7,013 bases of DNA from Candidatus Zixiibacteriota bacterium (GTDB lineage: Bacteria; Zixibacteria; MSB-5A5; CAIYYT01). How positions within the stretch are numbered: position 1 is the stretch's first letter; each line of letters begins with the position of its first letter. The translations under genes and the position numbers were made by a program. The stretch spans positions 1 to 7,013 of the forward strand of contig JAGLUH010000376.1 of the NCBI GenBank assembly GCA_023134875.1. Direction: 5' to 3'. A model generated the notes under the pieces. It was not told the origin of the DNA, ran no database searches, and saw nothing but the letters and a program-made list of their open reading frames with translations. Shown piece by piece: positions 1-6,128 of the stretch.

Positions 1-3000
1 AGAACCGTCTGGTCGCAACTGAAGCCTGCAATCGGACCAACCAGGGTACCGGGTACACTGATGCCGTTGATCATGATCGAAGTCAGATCGATCGTAGACG
101 CGGCTGGGCCGCCGACATTGTCAGGTGCGATGTAGAGATCGACCTCGCTATGCTCCGGATCGATCGTGAACTGATAGTACATCCAGATCGGATCCGTACC
201 GATGCCGACTTCGCTATCAGCCGGAACGCAGATGATGTTTATCGTGTAGTCCTCGGCCTCGCCATAGCTGGTGTGGCCGCAGGGAACCGCGGTCGCGTTC
301 CAGGTCAGACGCACTCTCATGCGAGTTTCACCAAACGGGGCATCTGCCGGAATCAGGACTGTCTCATTGAACGGACCATAACCGTAGCCGTAAAGAACCA
401 GCTCGTCCTCATCAAAGGTCTTGCTCTGGTCGAAGTCAATCCAGACAGCCGTCTCATCGGAACTCCACGCGCCCCCAAGCTCGATCATCAGGGCATAAGA
501 CTCGCCCGGTTCGACATCGGTGGAGAGGTGCAGGAAGTTGCCATAACCTTCGCAGCCGGAGTAGTTGTTGATGGTGATATCAGGGTTGAAGACGACGTGA
601 TAAATGTACTCATCACAGCCACCCGAGGCGTCGCAGTAATCTAACTCCTCAGCGTTGATGGTTATGGTGTACGGGCCTTCGTAGTAGTGAGTCGGGTAGT
701 CCGGATGGCAAGACAGCACCGGAATGTAGTAAGTACCGGCTGGCAGAGCAGGGTAGTACATCGTGACATTGCCGTCACCACCGCAGAGATTCCAGTCGGT
801 AGCAGCGGCAAAGACTGGCTCGGAAGCGGCGTCGCAGGGACACTCGTCGAAGATGATGATGTAAATCAACTCAAAGTTCGGAGTGGTGCCGCAGAAGTCG
901 ATCGTCACATCCAGCTGCTCATCGATCGTGAAGGCTTCCCAGGCATGGCCACAATCGCCGAGACAATCAGGAACCTCGTTGGTCGACCAGCTGTTGTCGC
1001 CGGTAACAGTGACCGGGTACGGTCCCGTCTGGATGTTGGCGTTCTGACACTCGTCGTTGTATGGCGGGTCCTGCGCCTCCAGACAACTGGTAGTCAACAC
1101 ACCAGCACCGGTGTTGCTGCCGTAGCCACCAACCTCGATCAGGTACTCCTGACCCGCAACGACGGCGACTTTGCACTCGGATTGCAGGCCGCAGGCGTCG
1201 TCATTACAACAAAGCTCGCCGCCCAGCGGATCGCAGGCGCAGCCCTCATAGACAGCCAGCTTGGTGTCGTACGAAGAACCACAGAGACTGATGGTCGCGT
1301 TGCCGGTACAGGTAGCGGTGTAACAGTACCAGATATTCGGCGAGGACAGACAGGAGCCGCCGCCGTCAAAGCCGGCGCCAACAGTGGTAAAGGCCAAGTT
1401 CGTAACGTCGCCGATCGCAGTGGCATCCGCGCAGTCGTCGTTTTCTGGACCGCCGGCAGCCAGGGTGATGATTACATCAAGATCAGGTATGCAGTCAGGA
1501 GTCGGCCAGGTGTCGACCATGATGTAGTAGTAGGTGTCTTTAGCCAGGTCAACGCCCGGAATAGTCTTCGGATCACCGGATGAGCTGGTGACCTTGCCCA
1601 TACAGTCGCCGGAACCGGAACTGAGCGGACAGACATCGTCGATGGCCATACCACTCCAGGTCGTGCCCTTGGGATCGAGCGTAATGTCGACCGTCATATC
1701 ATCGGTGACGTACAGCTCGATAATCAAGTCCTCACCGCCGTCATACGAGCCCAGGCAGGTTTCGCTGTAGTGGTTGAGTCGGCCGCAAGTGTACTGATCG
1801 GCAATGGTGTAGCGCAGATCACCGAGACCGATCGTGACCGGGAATGGGTCGGTGCAATTGTCGCCGGGAGTCGGAGGCGGGCAGGGCACACCATGGACAT
1901 AGATGGAGTAATCACCAACCGCACCGTTGCCGGGATCGAGCATCACCGGATAGTAATAGACGCCGGCATCAAGAAGGTTAAAGTAAATCCTAAAGTTACC
2001 ATTGGCACAGCCCCAGTCATAGCTGGTGTAACTGAGCAGGGTGCCGTCGGGGCAATCACAGTCGGTGACCAGGTTCAACCAGCCGTTGGCCCAGCCAGCC
2101 GGGCAACCGCAGTACTCAATGGTCACATCCATGCACTCGGTCAGCTCGAAGGCAAACCAGACATTCGGATAGTCGCCGAACCACTGACAATAGGTGTCAT
2201 AGGTGGCAGCCTCGTTGTTGCCGGTGAAGGTGTACGGCAGAAGCTGCGGCGTAACGTCATGACAATCATCGTTCGGCGGCAGAAGCGGGCAGGGATCGTC
2301 ATTGCAGTTCAAGCCCTGAGTCCAGGTTCCGTTATACGGAGCGTCAAGACACTCGGCCTCGGTGATATCCGCACAACTCGGAGCCTGGGGATCGCCGTAA
2401 CAGCAACGACCTATCGGCGCTTCGGCATCGTTGACCGAGATGTCATCAACGCAGAACTGGGCACCGTCATAGCCGTCATACTGGAAAGCGATCTTTACGT
2501 CGTTGTAGGCCGAATAAGCGGCGAGAGGGATGTTCTGATTATACCAGGTCCAGCTGTCGAATACACCAACGTCATTCTCGCTCCAGAGATAGGTCCAGTT
2601 GGAACCACCGTCGGTGGAGATATACACGTTCAGGTCGTAGTTGTCGTAGGGATCGACACTCCAGTAGTAGCTGCCCATCCAGTAGAAGTCGAGATACCAG
2701 TCAGCCTTGCTGGTGAGATCAATTGAGGGACTGATCATCCACTCATCCTGCTGGCCGGTGTAATACGGGTCGTATTCGCACGACGCGTCGTAGTAGCCGG
2801 CATAAGGATTATAGTCGTCAATCGCCCACGTGTAGGCGTTATTAACAACCACTGTCCATGGCGGAGGTCCCGGAGGTGGCATCACGCCATCTTCAAATCC
2901 TTCGAACAGGATATCGGTCTTAGGATCGAAGTCCTTGCTCACGCCTCCAGCCCCGGGGAAGGGGTTGTTCCTGACATCGGCCGGAACGGTTGACCTGATC

Positions 3001-3227
3001 GTCATGATCTCCGGAGGCACAGACTCGTCGTTGGCAGGGGGTACCCAGCCATCCTCGTGGTCTGCGGTCTGCTGCTGTTTCAGCTCCCAGTTGGGATCGG
3101 GAGTAGCATTCGGAGAGACCTTGTAGTCGGTTTTTACCGGCACTTCTCTACCAACAGCAATCAGAACCAAGCCGCAAACGAGCAGTAGTGAGAGCAAAAT
3201 CGTCAGAGTCTTTTTTCTTCCAATCAT
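1..3227 (-). CDS. Secreted cysteine-rich multidomain protein (choice-of-anchor J, PPC-like modules, GEVED); 3' end outside window
   Basis: The reading frame is open without a break from ATG 3227 to the left edge: 1,075 codons and no stop. Residues 1-26 form a signal peptide (RKK, then a long Leu-rich core), so the protein is exported. Residues about 105-266 match a choice-of-anchor J/MAM-like jelly roll: FEGFEDG start, W-M-I-S-P-S-I-D, Y-I-S-T-D-G-G, and V-D-D-I-S-V at the end. Residues 273-313 are a GRCCYGD...C...C...C...C motif. Four modules follow at about 319-449, 456-590, 596-715 and 724-860. Each opens with N-D-x-C or D-N-C and resembles PPC-type beta-sandwiches. Residues 861-999 form a GEVED domain (VWIDFDQ, TRMRVR, PCG, GEAEDYTI). 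The last visible 76 residues are unassigned. About 50 cysteines are visible, suggesting disulfides outside the cytoplasm. A surface, adhesion or matrix role is inferred; no catalytic site is seen. A C-terminal dockerin or sorting tail may lie beyond the window. Confidence 0.93.
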   Translation of the reverse strand, partial: MIGRKKTLTILLSLLLVCGLVLIAVGREVPVKTDYKVSPNATPDPNWELKQQQTADHEDGWVPPANDESVPPEIMTIRSTVPADVRNNPFPGAGGVSKDFDPKTDILFEGFEDGVMPPPGPPPWTVVVNNAYTWAIDDYNPYAGYYDASCEYDPYYTGQQDEWMISPSIDLTSKADWYLDFYWMGSYYWSVDPYDNYDLNVYISTDGGSNWTYLWSENDVGVFDSWTWYNQNIPLAAYSAYNDVKIAFQYDGYDGAQFCVDDISVNDAEAPIGRCCYGDPQAPSCADITEAECLDAPYNGTWTQGLNCNDDPCPLLPPNDDCHDVTPQLLPYTFTGNNEAATYDTYCQWFGDYPNVWFAFELTECMDVTIEYCGCPAGWANGWLNLVTDCDCPDGTLLSYTSYDWGCANGNFRIYFNLLDAGVYYYPVMLDPGNGAVGDYSIYVHGVPCPPPTPGDNCTDPFPVTIGLGDLRYTIADQYTCGRLNHYSETCLGSYDGGEDLIIELYVTDDMTVDITLDPKGTTWSGMAIDDVCPLSSGSGDCMGKVTSSSGDPKTIPGVDLAKDTYYYIMVDTWPTPDCIPDLDVIITLAAGGPENDDCADATAIGDVTNLAFTTVGAGFDGGGSCLSSPNIWYCYTATCTGNATISLCGSSYDTKLAVYEGCACDPLGGELCCNDDACGLQSECKVAVVAGQEYLIEVGGYGSNTGAGVLTTSCLEAQDPPYNDECQNANIQTGPYPVTVTGDNSWSTNEVPDCLGDCGHAWEAFTIDEQLDVTIDFCGTTPNFELIYIIIFDECPCDAASEPVFAAATDWNLCGGDGNVTMYYPALPAGTYYIPVLSCHPDYPTHYYEGPYTITINAEELDYCDASGGCDEYIYHVVFNPDITINNYSGCEGYGNFLHLSTDVEPGESYALMIELGGAWSSDETAVWIDFDQSKTFDEDELVLYGYGYGPFNETVLIPADAPFGETRMRVRLTWNATAVPCGHTSYGEAEDYTINIICVPADSEVGIGTDPIWMYYQFTIDPEHSEVDLYIAPDNVGGPAASTIDLTSIMINGISVPGTLVGPIAGFSCDQTV

Positions 3228-3230
3228 TTA

Positions 3231-3240
3231 CTCACCTTTC
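3231..3240 (-). promoter_or_regulatory. Ribosome binding site of the large secreted protein
   Basis: On the minus strand this reads GAAAGGTGAG, ending three bases before ATG 3227, with the AAGGTG core at normal spacing. It supports ATG 3227 as the start, as does the signal peptide that begins exactly there. Confidence 0.75.
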
Positions 3241-3251
3241 ATTGTAAACGT

Positions 3252-3317
3252 TTAATGCTTTACCCGTTGCGATAAAAGCAAATGAGCTGAGCTGAATACC
3301 CAGCCAAAACCTACCAT
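3252..3317 (-). CDS. Possible 21-residue leader peptide in the 5' leader of the secreted-protein gene
   Basis: A short frame starts at ATG 3317 on the minus strand and ends with TAA at 3252-3254, 24 bases before the start of the large gene. It would encode MVGFGWVFSSAHLLLSQRVK plus a final H. A strong Shine-Dalgarno sequence, GGGAGGT (3325-3331), sits 8 bases upstream, which is the main reason to list it. The peptide has no recognisable homology and a mildly hydrophobic centre. It could be a translated upstream frame that affects translation of the large gene. It could also be chance: the SD-like sequence may belong to a structured leader. Base composition cannot decide for so short a frame. 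Confidence 0.25.
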   Translation of the reverse strand: MVGFGWVFSSAHLLLSQRVKH

Positions 3318-3363
3318 AGGCGCTACCTCCCAAGAATATTAAAGTGAACATTTGACATAACTT

Positions 3364-3378
3364 GGTTAGTCATTAACC
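3364..3378. repeat. Short inverted repeat GGTTA-N5-TAACC
   Basis: Perfect 5-base arms (3364-3368 and 3374-3378) around GTCAT. It lies in the leader of the large minus-strand gene, upstream of the putative leader peptide. It could be an operator half-site pair or a small hairpin. Arms this short can arise by chance. Confidence 0.25.
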
Positions 3379-3430
3379 CACAAAATGTGCGATTAAAAAT
3401 TTTTGTATTTCTTTAAGATTACTACCCTAT

Positions 3431-3456
3431 GCGGTACTAACTTATGGTAAGTCCGC
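3431..3456. other. Bulged hairpin in the leader of the secreted-protein gene
   Basis: GCGG (3431-3434) pairs with CCGC (3453-3456), and ACTTA (3440-3444) pairs with TAAGT (3448-3452) around a TGG triloop. The bases at 3435-3439 form a one-sided five-base bulge. In the minus-strand transcript it would fall just downstream of the proposed start site, so it may stabilise or regulate the leader. No known riboswitch class is recognised. Confidence 0.35.
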
Positions 3457-3474
3457 TGAAACTCCCGCTTGCCT

Positions 3475-3504
3475 TTAATATCAAAGAAAAATCTTCAATG
3501 TCAA
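3475..3504 (-). promoter_or_regulatory. Candidate sigma70-type promoter for the large secreted-protein gene
   Basis: On the minus strand a perfect TTGACA -35 box (3504-3499) is followed by 18 bases and TATTAA (3480-3475, four of six matches to TATAAT). An alternative -10, GATATT, lies at 16-base spacing. Transcription would start near 3468, giving a leader of about 240 nt that contains the hairpin at 3431-3456 and the putative leader peptide. The -10 match is only moderate and the organism's promoter consensus is unknown. Confidence 0.35.
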
Positions 3505-3682
3505 GTGATTTTTTCCAAATAATGGAGCTTTTCCGAAAATATTCGATATTTACGATTTCGCCAATCAACGTCAAAAACGCAATTTCTTCACTCTTCTTTG
3601 GCTAACAGGTGTCCAAGTCTGCCCCTTTTCTCAATTTCTGGAAGGCAGTCGTCCCGCCTGCCACGTATCTTGTTGAGAGTTA

Positions 3683-3703
3683 TCAAAAGTTGTGCGCTTT
3701 TGA
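3683..3703. repeat. Perfect 7-bp inverted repeat TCAAAAG-N7-CTTTTGA
   Basis: Arms at 3683-3689 and 3697-3703, with a further T-G wobble pair inside, enclose a short loop. It lies about 130 bases before the symporter start. It could be a dimeric-regulator operator or an RNA hairpin. No oligo-T tract follows, so it is not a convincing terminator. Confidence 0.35.
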
Positions 3704-3741
3704 CATCAACGCTTGGTTTCCGGCTTGGCAAGCCCTTTTAC

Positions 3742-3776
3742 GTTGCCATTAGTGCTTGGCGCTCTATATTGGCAAC
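3742..3776. repeat. 7-bp inverted repeat GTTGCCA ... TGGCAAC upstream of the symporter
   Basis: Perfect 7-base arms at 3742-3748 and 3770-3776 are separated by 21 bases. The repeat overlaps a weak promoter-like pair, TTGGCG (3756-3761), 17 bases, TATGTA (3779-3784). The placement would suit a regulator-binding site controlling the symporter gene, but this is inferred from position only. Confidence 0.3.
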
Positions 3777-3786
3777 TGTATGTAAT
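3756..3786 (+). promoter_or_regulatory. Weak candidate promoter for the AGCS symporter gene
   Basis: TTGGCG (3756-3761) stands 17 bases before TATGTA (3779-3784). TGTAAT (3781-3786) is a better -10 match but at 19-base spacing. Position fits the downstream gene, leaving a leader of about 40 bases. The matches are modest and nothing else in the gap is clearly better. Confidence 0.2.
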
Positions 3787-3820
3787 TTCAATCGTTTAAG
3801 CGGAATTGTCAAGCAGAGAC

Positions 3821-3825
3821 AGGAG
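3821..3825 (+). promoter_or_regulatory. Ribosome binding site deciding a TTG start
   Basis: AGGAG lies five bases before TTG 3831. An in-frame stop (TAA 3783-3785) lies upstream with no ATG or GTG between it and 3831. The first in-frame ATG would fall at residue 79, inside the conserved GMGNIAG segment, so TTG is the only sensible start. Confidence 0.8.
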
Positions 3826-3830
3826 TCGAA

Positions 3831-5165
3831 TTGGAGCTTTTTGACAGATTTTGGGCGGCAGCGGTCGACCTGACCTGGGGTCTGCCGCTGGTTATCCTGC
3901 TGATTTCTGCGGGTGCCTATTTCACTATCGCCAGCCGGTTTTTGCCCTTTCGCGGCGCCAGGCACGCCCTGCAAATCCTGCGCGGTATCTACGACAAGAA
4001 AGACGACCCAGGCGAAATCAGCCACTTCCAGGCACTAACCTCGGCGCTGTCGGCAACCCTCGGCATGGGTAATATCGCTGGCGTGGCGATTGCGGTCAGC
4101 ATGGGTGGCCCGGGAGCAATCTTCTGGATGTGGGTCGCCGGTCTGGTGGGAATGTCAACCAAGTTCTTCACCTGCACACTTGCCTGCTTGTATCGCAAAG
4201 AAGATGAGAATGGTGTCGTCCAGGGTGGGCCGATGTATTTTCTCGAGGTCGGTCTGGGAAGATGGGGTAAGCCGCTGGCGGTGATGTTCGCGCTGTGCGG
4301 GATGATCGGTTGTCTGGCGCTCTTTCAGATCAATCAGCTTTCCAGTCTTCTGCACGATCACTGGGAAATCAACCGTCTCGGCACCGGCATCGTCTGCTCT
4401 ACTCTGGTCGGCGTCGTTATCCTGGGCGGAATCGTCCGAGTCGGCAAGGTTACCAGCAGGATCGTGCCGGCGATGTTTTTACTCTACTTCTTCTCAGCGC
4501 TCTTTGTGATCCTGAGTAACGCCGCCGCCGTGCCGGGGATTCTTGCCTCGATTGTCAACGCCGCCTTTGCCGGTAAGGCGGTAGTCGGTGGTGTCGCTGG
4601 TGTGGCGTTTCGGGAAGTGTTGATTACCGGCGTGCGCCGCGCCGCGTTCTCCAACGAGGCGGGTATGGGTACTGCGCCGATGGCGCATGGCGCCGCCAAA
4701 ACCAAAGAGCCGGTACGCGAGGGTTTGATCGCCATGCTGGGACCCTTCTTTGACACACATATCGTTTGTACCATGACTGCGCTCGTGATCCTCTCTACCG
4801 GTGTCGGTGTTGACGCTGACGGTGCGGTGATGACAGTAAGTGTTTTCGACCGGGCGATACCGGTAATCGGCGGTTATATCATGACTCTCGTAGTCATTCT
4901 CTTCTCAGTCTCCACCATGGTTTCATATTCCTACTACAGCGTGAAATGTGCGATCTATCTCTTCGGTAGCCGATTCGGAAGCTATTATGTCTATGTTTAC
5001 ATTTTCAGCCTGATCCCCGATGCCATCTGGACACAGGATACCGCCATCAATATCCTCGACACCGGTTTCGCCCTGATGTCAATCCCGACGGTCGTCGGTA
5101 CGCTGCTCCTCTCCCCCAGGGTGATCACCGCCACTAAAGATTATTTCCGACGGATGCGATTGTGA
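3831..5165 (+). CDS. Alanine/glycine:cation symporter, AGCS family
   Basis: A 444-residue polytopic inner-membrane transporter expected to import alanine, glycine or similar small neutral amino acids with Na+ (or H+). The family's conserved blocks are in order: HFQALTSALSATLGMGNIAG (residues 65-84, the unwound first core helix), GGPGAIFWMW (92-101), GGPMYFLEVGLG (132-143), FSNEAGMGTAP (273-283) with AHGAAKT and PVREGL just after, and MLGPFFDT (302-309). Length is near the family norm of about 450-500. It starts at TTG with a good ribosome binding site. An unusual point is residues 362-372, TMVSYSYYSVK, where most relatives have a W-S-Y-Y-G motif: Tyr replaces Trp and Ser replaces Gly. This could shift substrate preference. 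Exact substrate and coupling ion cannot be read from sequence. Confidence 0.95.
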   Translation: MELFDRFWAAAVDLTWGLPLVILLISAGAYFTIASRFLPFRGARHALQILRGIYDKKDDPGEISHFQALTSALSATLGMGNIAGVAIAVSMGGPGAIFWMWVAGLVGMSTKFFTCTLACLYRKEDENGVVQGGPMYFLEVGLGRWGKPLAVMFALCGMIGCLALFQINQLSSLLHDHWEINRLGTGIVCSTLVGVVILGGIVRVGKVTSRIVPAMFLLYFFSALFVILSNAAAVPGILASIVNAAFAGKAVVGGVAGVAFREVLITGVRRAAFSNEAGMGTAPMAHGAAKTKEPVREGLIAMLGPFFDTHIVCTMTALVILSTGVGVDADGAVMTVSVFDRAIPVIGGYIMTLVVILFSVSTMVSYSYYSVKCAIYLFGSRFGSYYVYVYIFSLIPDAIWTQDTAINILDTGFALMSIPTVVGTLLLSPRVITATKDYFRRMRL

Positions 5166-5213
5166 ACGGACACAATGAGAATAAAGCCTGTAGTGATTGG
5201 CAATAACACCGTG

Positions 5214-5239
5214 GTTGGTGCACGCCCACGTGCGCCAAC
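5214..5239. other. Strong hairpin between the symporter and methyltransferase genes
   Basis: GTTGGTGCACG (5214-5224) pairs over all 11 positions with CGTGCGCCAAC (5229-5239), with one G-U wobble, around a CCCA loop. No T-rich run follows on either strand, so it is not a canonical intrinsic terminator. It may protect the symporter mRNA 3' end, attenuate read-through into the methyltransferase gene, or bind a protein as DNA. Confidence 0.55.
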
Positions 5240-5264
5240 TCTATGCAACAGGTAGCTTTATATA

Positions 5265-5876
5265 GTGATTACAAACAGAAAACTTCCGGACAGCTTTCTT
5301 GAGCTGATTAAATCGCTTGAGGAATCCTACCTGGCCACCGATGACCCCATTCGTCAATCCGGTTTCTCCGGCGGCCCCGAGCGCTGGCGCCTGGAGCGAG
5401 AGCCGATCCTGGAGGCAATCGAAACGGATGGCGAACTGCTCGATATCGGCTGCGCCAACGGATTCCTCCTGGAGTGCCTGCGGGCCTGGGGTGGGAAACG
5501 CGGGATTAAGCTGACGCCCTTCGGCCTTGATTACGGCGCTAAGCTGATTGAACTTGCGAAGAGGCGATTGCCAGAGTATCGGTCGAACTTTTATGTCGGC
5601 AACGCCTGGGACTGGCGCCCGCCGGAGAAATACCGATATGTGTACACGCTCTACGATTGTGTGCCGCTGGGATTCCTTGAAGAATATGTGGAACGGTTAC
5701 TTTCGCGCGTGGTTTGTCCGGGAGGGCGGCTTATCATCGGCGCTTACGGCAGCCGCTCACAAGATACACCACCATTTGACATAAAGAGCTTTCTTAAGTC
5801 TCATGGTTTCTCAATTGCAGGAACAGTCATAGGCGGCGACCCACCGGTAACCTCGTTTGCCTGGCTTGACCGATAA
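5265..5876 (+). CDS. Class I SAM-dependent methyltransferase
   Basis: A 203-residue soluble cytoplasmic enzyme with a Rossmann-type methyltransferase core. Motif I, LLDIGCANG (residues 58-66), forms the SAM-binding glycine loop. Acidic Asp89 in FGLDYG is the likely ribose-binding residue. GNAWDW (112-117) sits at the adenine-binding position, YTLYDCVP (127-134) is the post-strand-4 motif, and PGGRLIIGAYG (152-162) follows strand 5. The N-terminal GFSGGPERW (33-41) precedes the core and may help form the substrate pocket. Start is GTG 5265: an in-frame stop (5253-5255) lies just upstream. The ribosome binding site is poor (AGG at 5250-5252, 12 bases away), suggesting weak translation. It follows the symporter by 99 bp on the same strand, but the hairpin between them makes a shared operon uncertain. 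The methyl acceptor is unknown; nothing points to DNA or rRNA. Confidence 0.88.
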   Translation: MITNRKLPDSFLELIKSLEESYLATDDPIRQSGFSGGPERWRLEREPILEAIETDGELLDIGCANGFLLECLRAWGGKRGIKLTPFGLDYGAKLIELAKRRLPEYRSNFYVGNAWDWRPPEKYRYVYTLYDCVPLGFLEEYVERLLSRVVCPGGRLIIGAYGSRSQDTPPFDIKSFLKSHGFSIAGTVIGGDPPVTSFAWLDR

Positions 5877-5994
5877 GCGTGTAGATCAAGCGGCCTGCCG
5901 AGAGATCGTAACCCTGCGGCTGAGGTAGACAAGTCTCGCCAACAGACGAGAGATGAGTTATCAGAACCAGAAGAGTTTTGACCTACAACGAGTA

Positions 5995-6044
5995 CGCCAC
6001 GCCTCCGGGGTGGCGAAATCGTTCGCGCCCCAAGGGGGAGTGCG
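5995..6044. other. Two adjacent GC-rich hairpins in the convergent intergenic region
   Basis: Hairpin A pairs CGCCAC (5995-6000) with GTGGCG (6010-6015), with two further C-G pairs inside a G-G mismatch. Hairpin B spans 6024-6044: CGCGC pairs with GTGCG (one wobble) and, past a C-A mismatch, CC with GG. They lie between two converging genes, where a bidirectional transcription stop is expected, but neither is followed by a clear T-tract. They could instead be a dispersed palindromic repeat. The surrounding 5877-6128 gap holds weaker hairpins at 5934-5951 (TCTCG/CGAGA) and 6110-6122 (TGCTC/GAGCA) and no supportable gene. Confidence 0.4.
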
Positions 6045-6128
6045 GTACCCTGTTTAACCTACTGATTATGTTCCTGTGGCCACTTATCATGCACAATACA
6101 AAGGGTCGCTGCTCCTTGAGCATTCAGA

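Larger units (their letters stand above)
3228..3830. other. Divergent, AT-rich intergenic region of about 600 bp
   Basis: The region separates the minus-strand secreted protein from the plus-strand symporter. The half nearest the large gene holds its candidate promoter and leader elements, listed separately. The half nearest the symporter (about 3550-3830) holds short inverted repeats and three copies of GCTTGG (3711-3716, 3723-3728, 3754-3759). Two overlapping open frames here, one from 3598 running into the symporter gene and one at 3609-3752 (47 codons, GTG start), have no clear ribosome binding site and no recognisable protein features, so neither is called. I looked for a glycine riboswitch, which controls some AGCS genes, and did not see one. 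Confidence 0.7.

Noticed and set aside
150..2726. Three long plus-strand open frames (150-644, 687-1583, 1770-2726) that could look like genes
   Set aside because: All are in the frame exactly antisense and codon-aligned to the large minus-strand gene. They stay open because that gene rarely uses TTA, CTA or TCA codons, whose complements are stops. Their translations show no protein family, while the minus-strand translation shows clear domains.
3336..3341. TAATAT on the minus strand as a -10 box for the large gene
   Set aside because: No -35 match at suitable spacing, and the start site would fall on the GGGAGG sequence, leaving the short frame without a usable binding site.
3352..3380. TTGACA (3352-3357) as a plus-strand -35 box
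   Set aside because: No acceptable -10 box follows at 16-18 bases (TAACCC or similar), and the symporter start is about 450 bases away.
3722..3740. GGCT-N5-AGCC followed by CTTTTA as a small terminator
   Set aside because: The stem has only four pairs and the T-run is four bases; too weak, and it lies immediately upstream of a gene rather than after one.
3609..3752. A 47-codon GTG-initiated frame upstream of the symporter
   Set aside because: No clear Shine-Dalgarno sequence and no family resemblance; the length is compatible with chance.
3228..3830. Glycine riboswitch upstream of the AGCS gene
   Set aside because: Looked for because such riboswitches control some AGCS genes, but no tandem glycine-aptamer core is visible.
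3598..3873. Plus-strand 91-residue frame overlapping the symporter start
   Set aside because: It begins at TTG without a ribosome binding site, has no recognisable features and overlaps the well-supported symporter gene in another frame.
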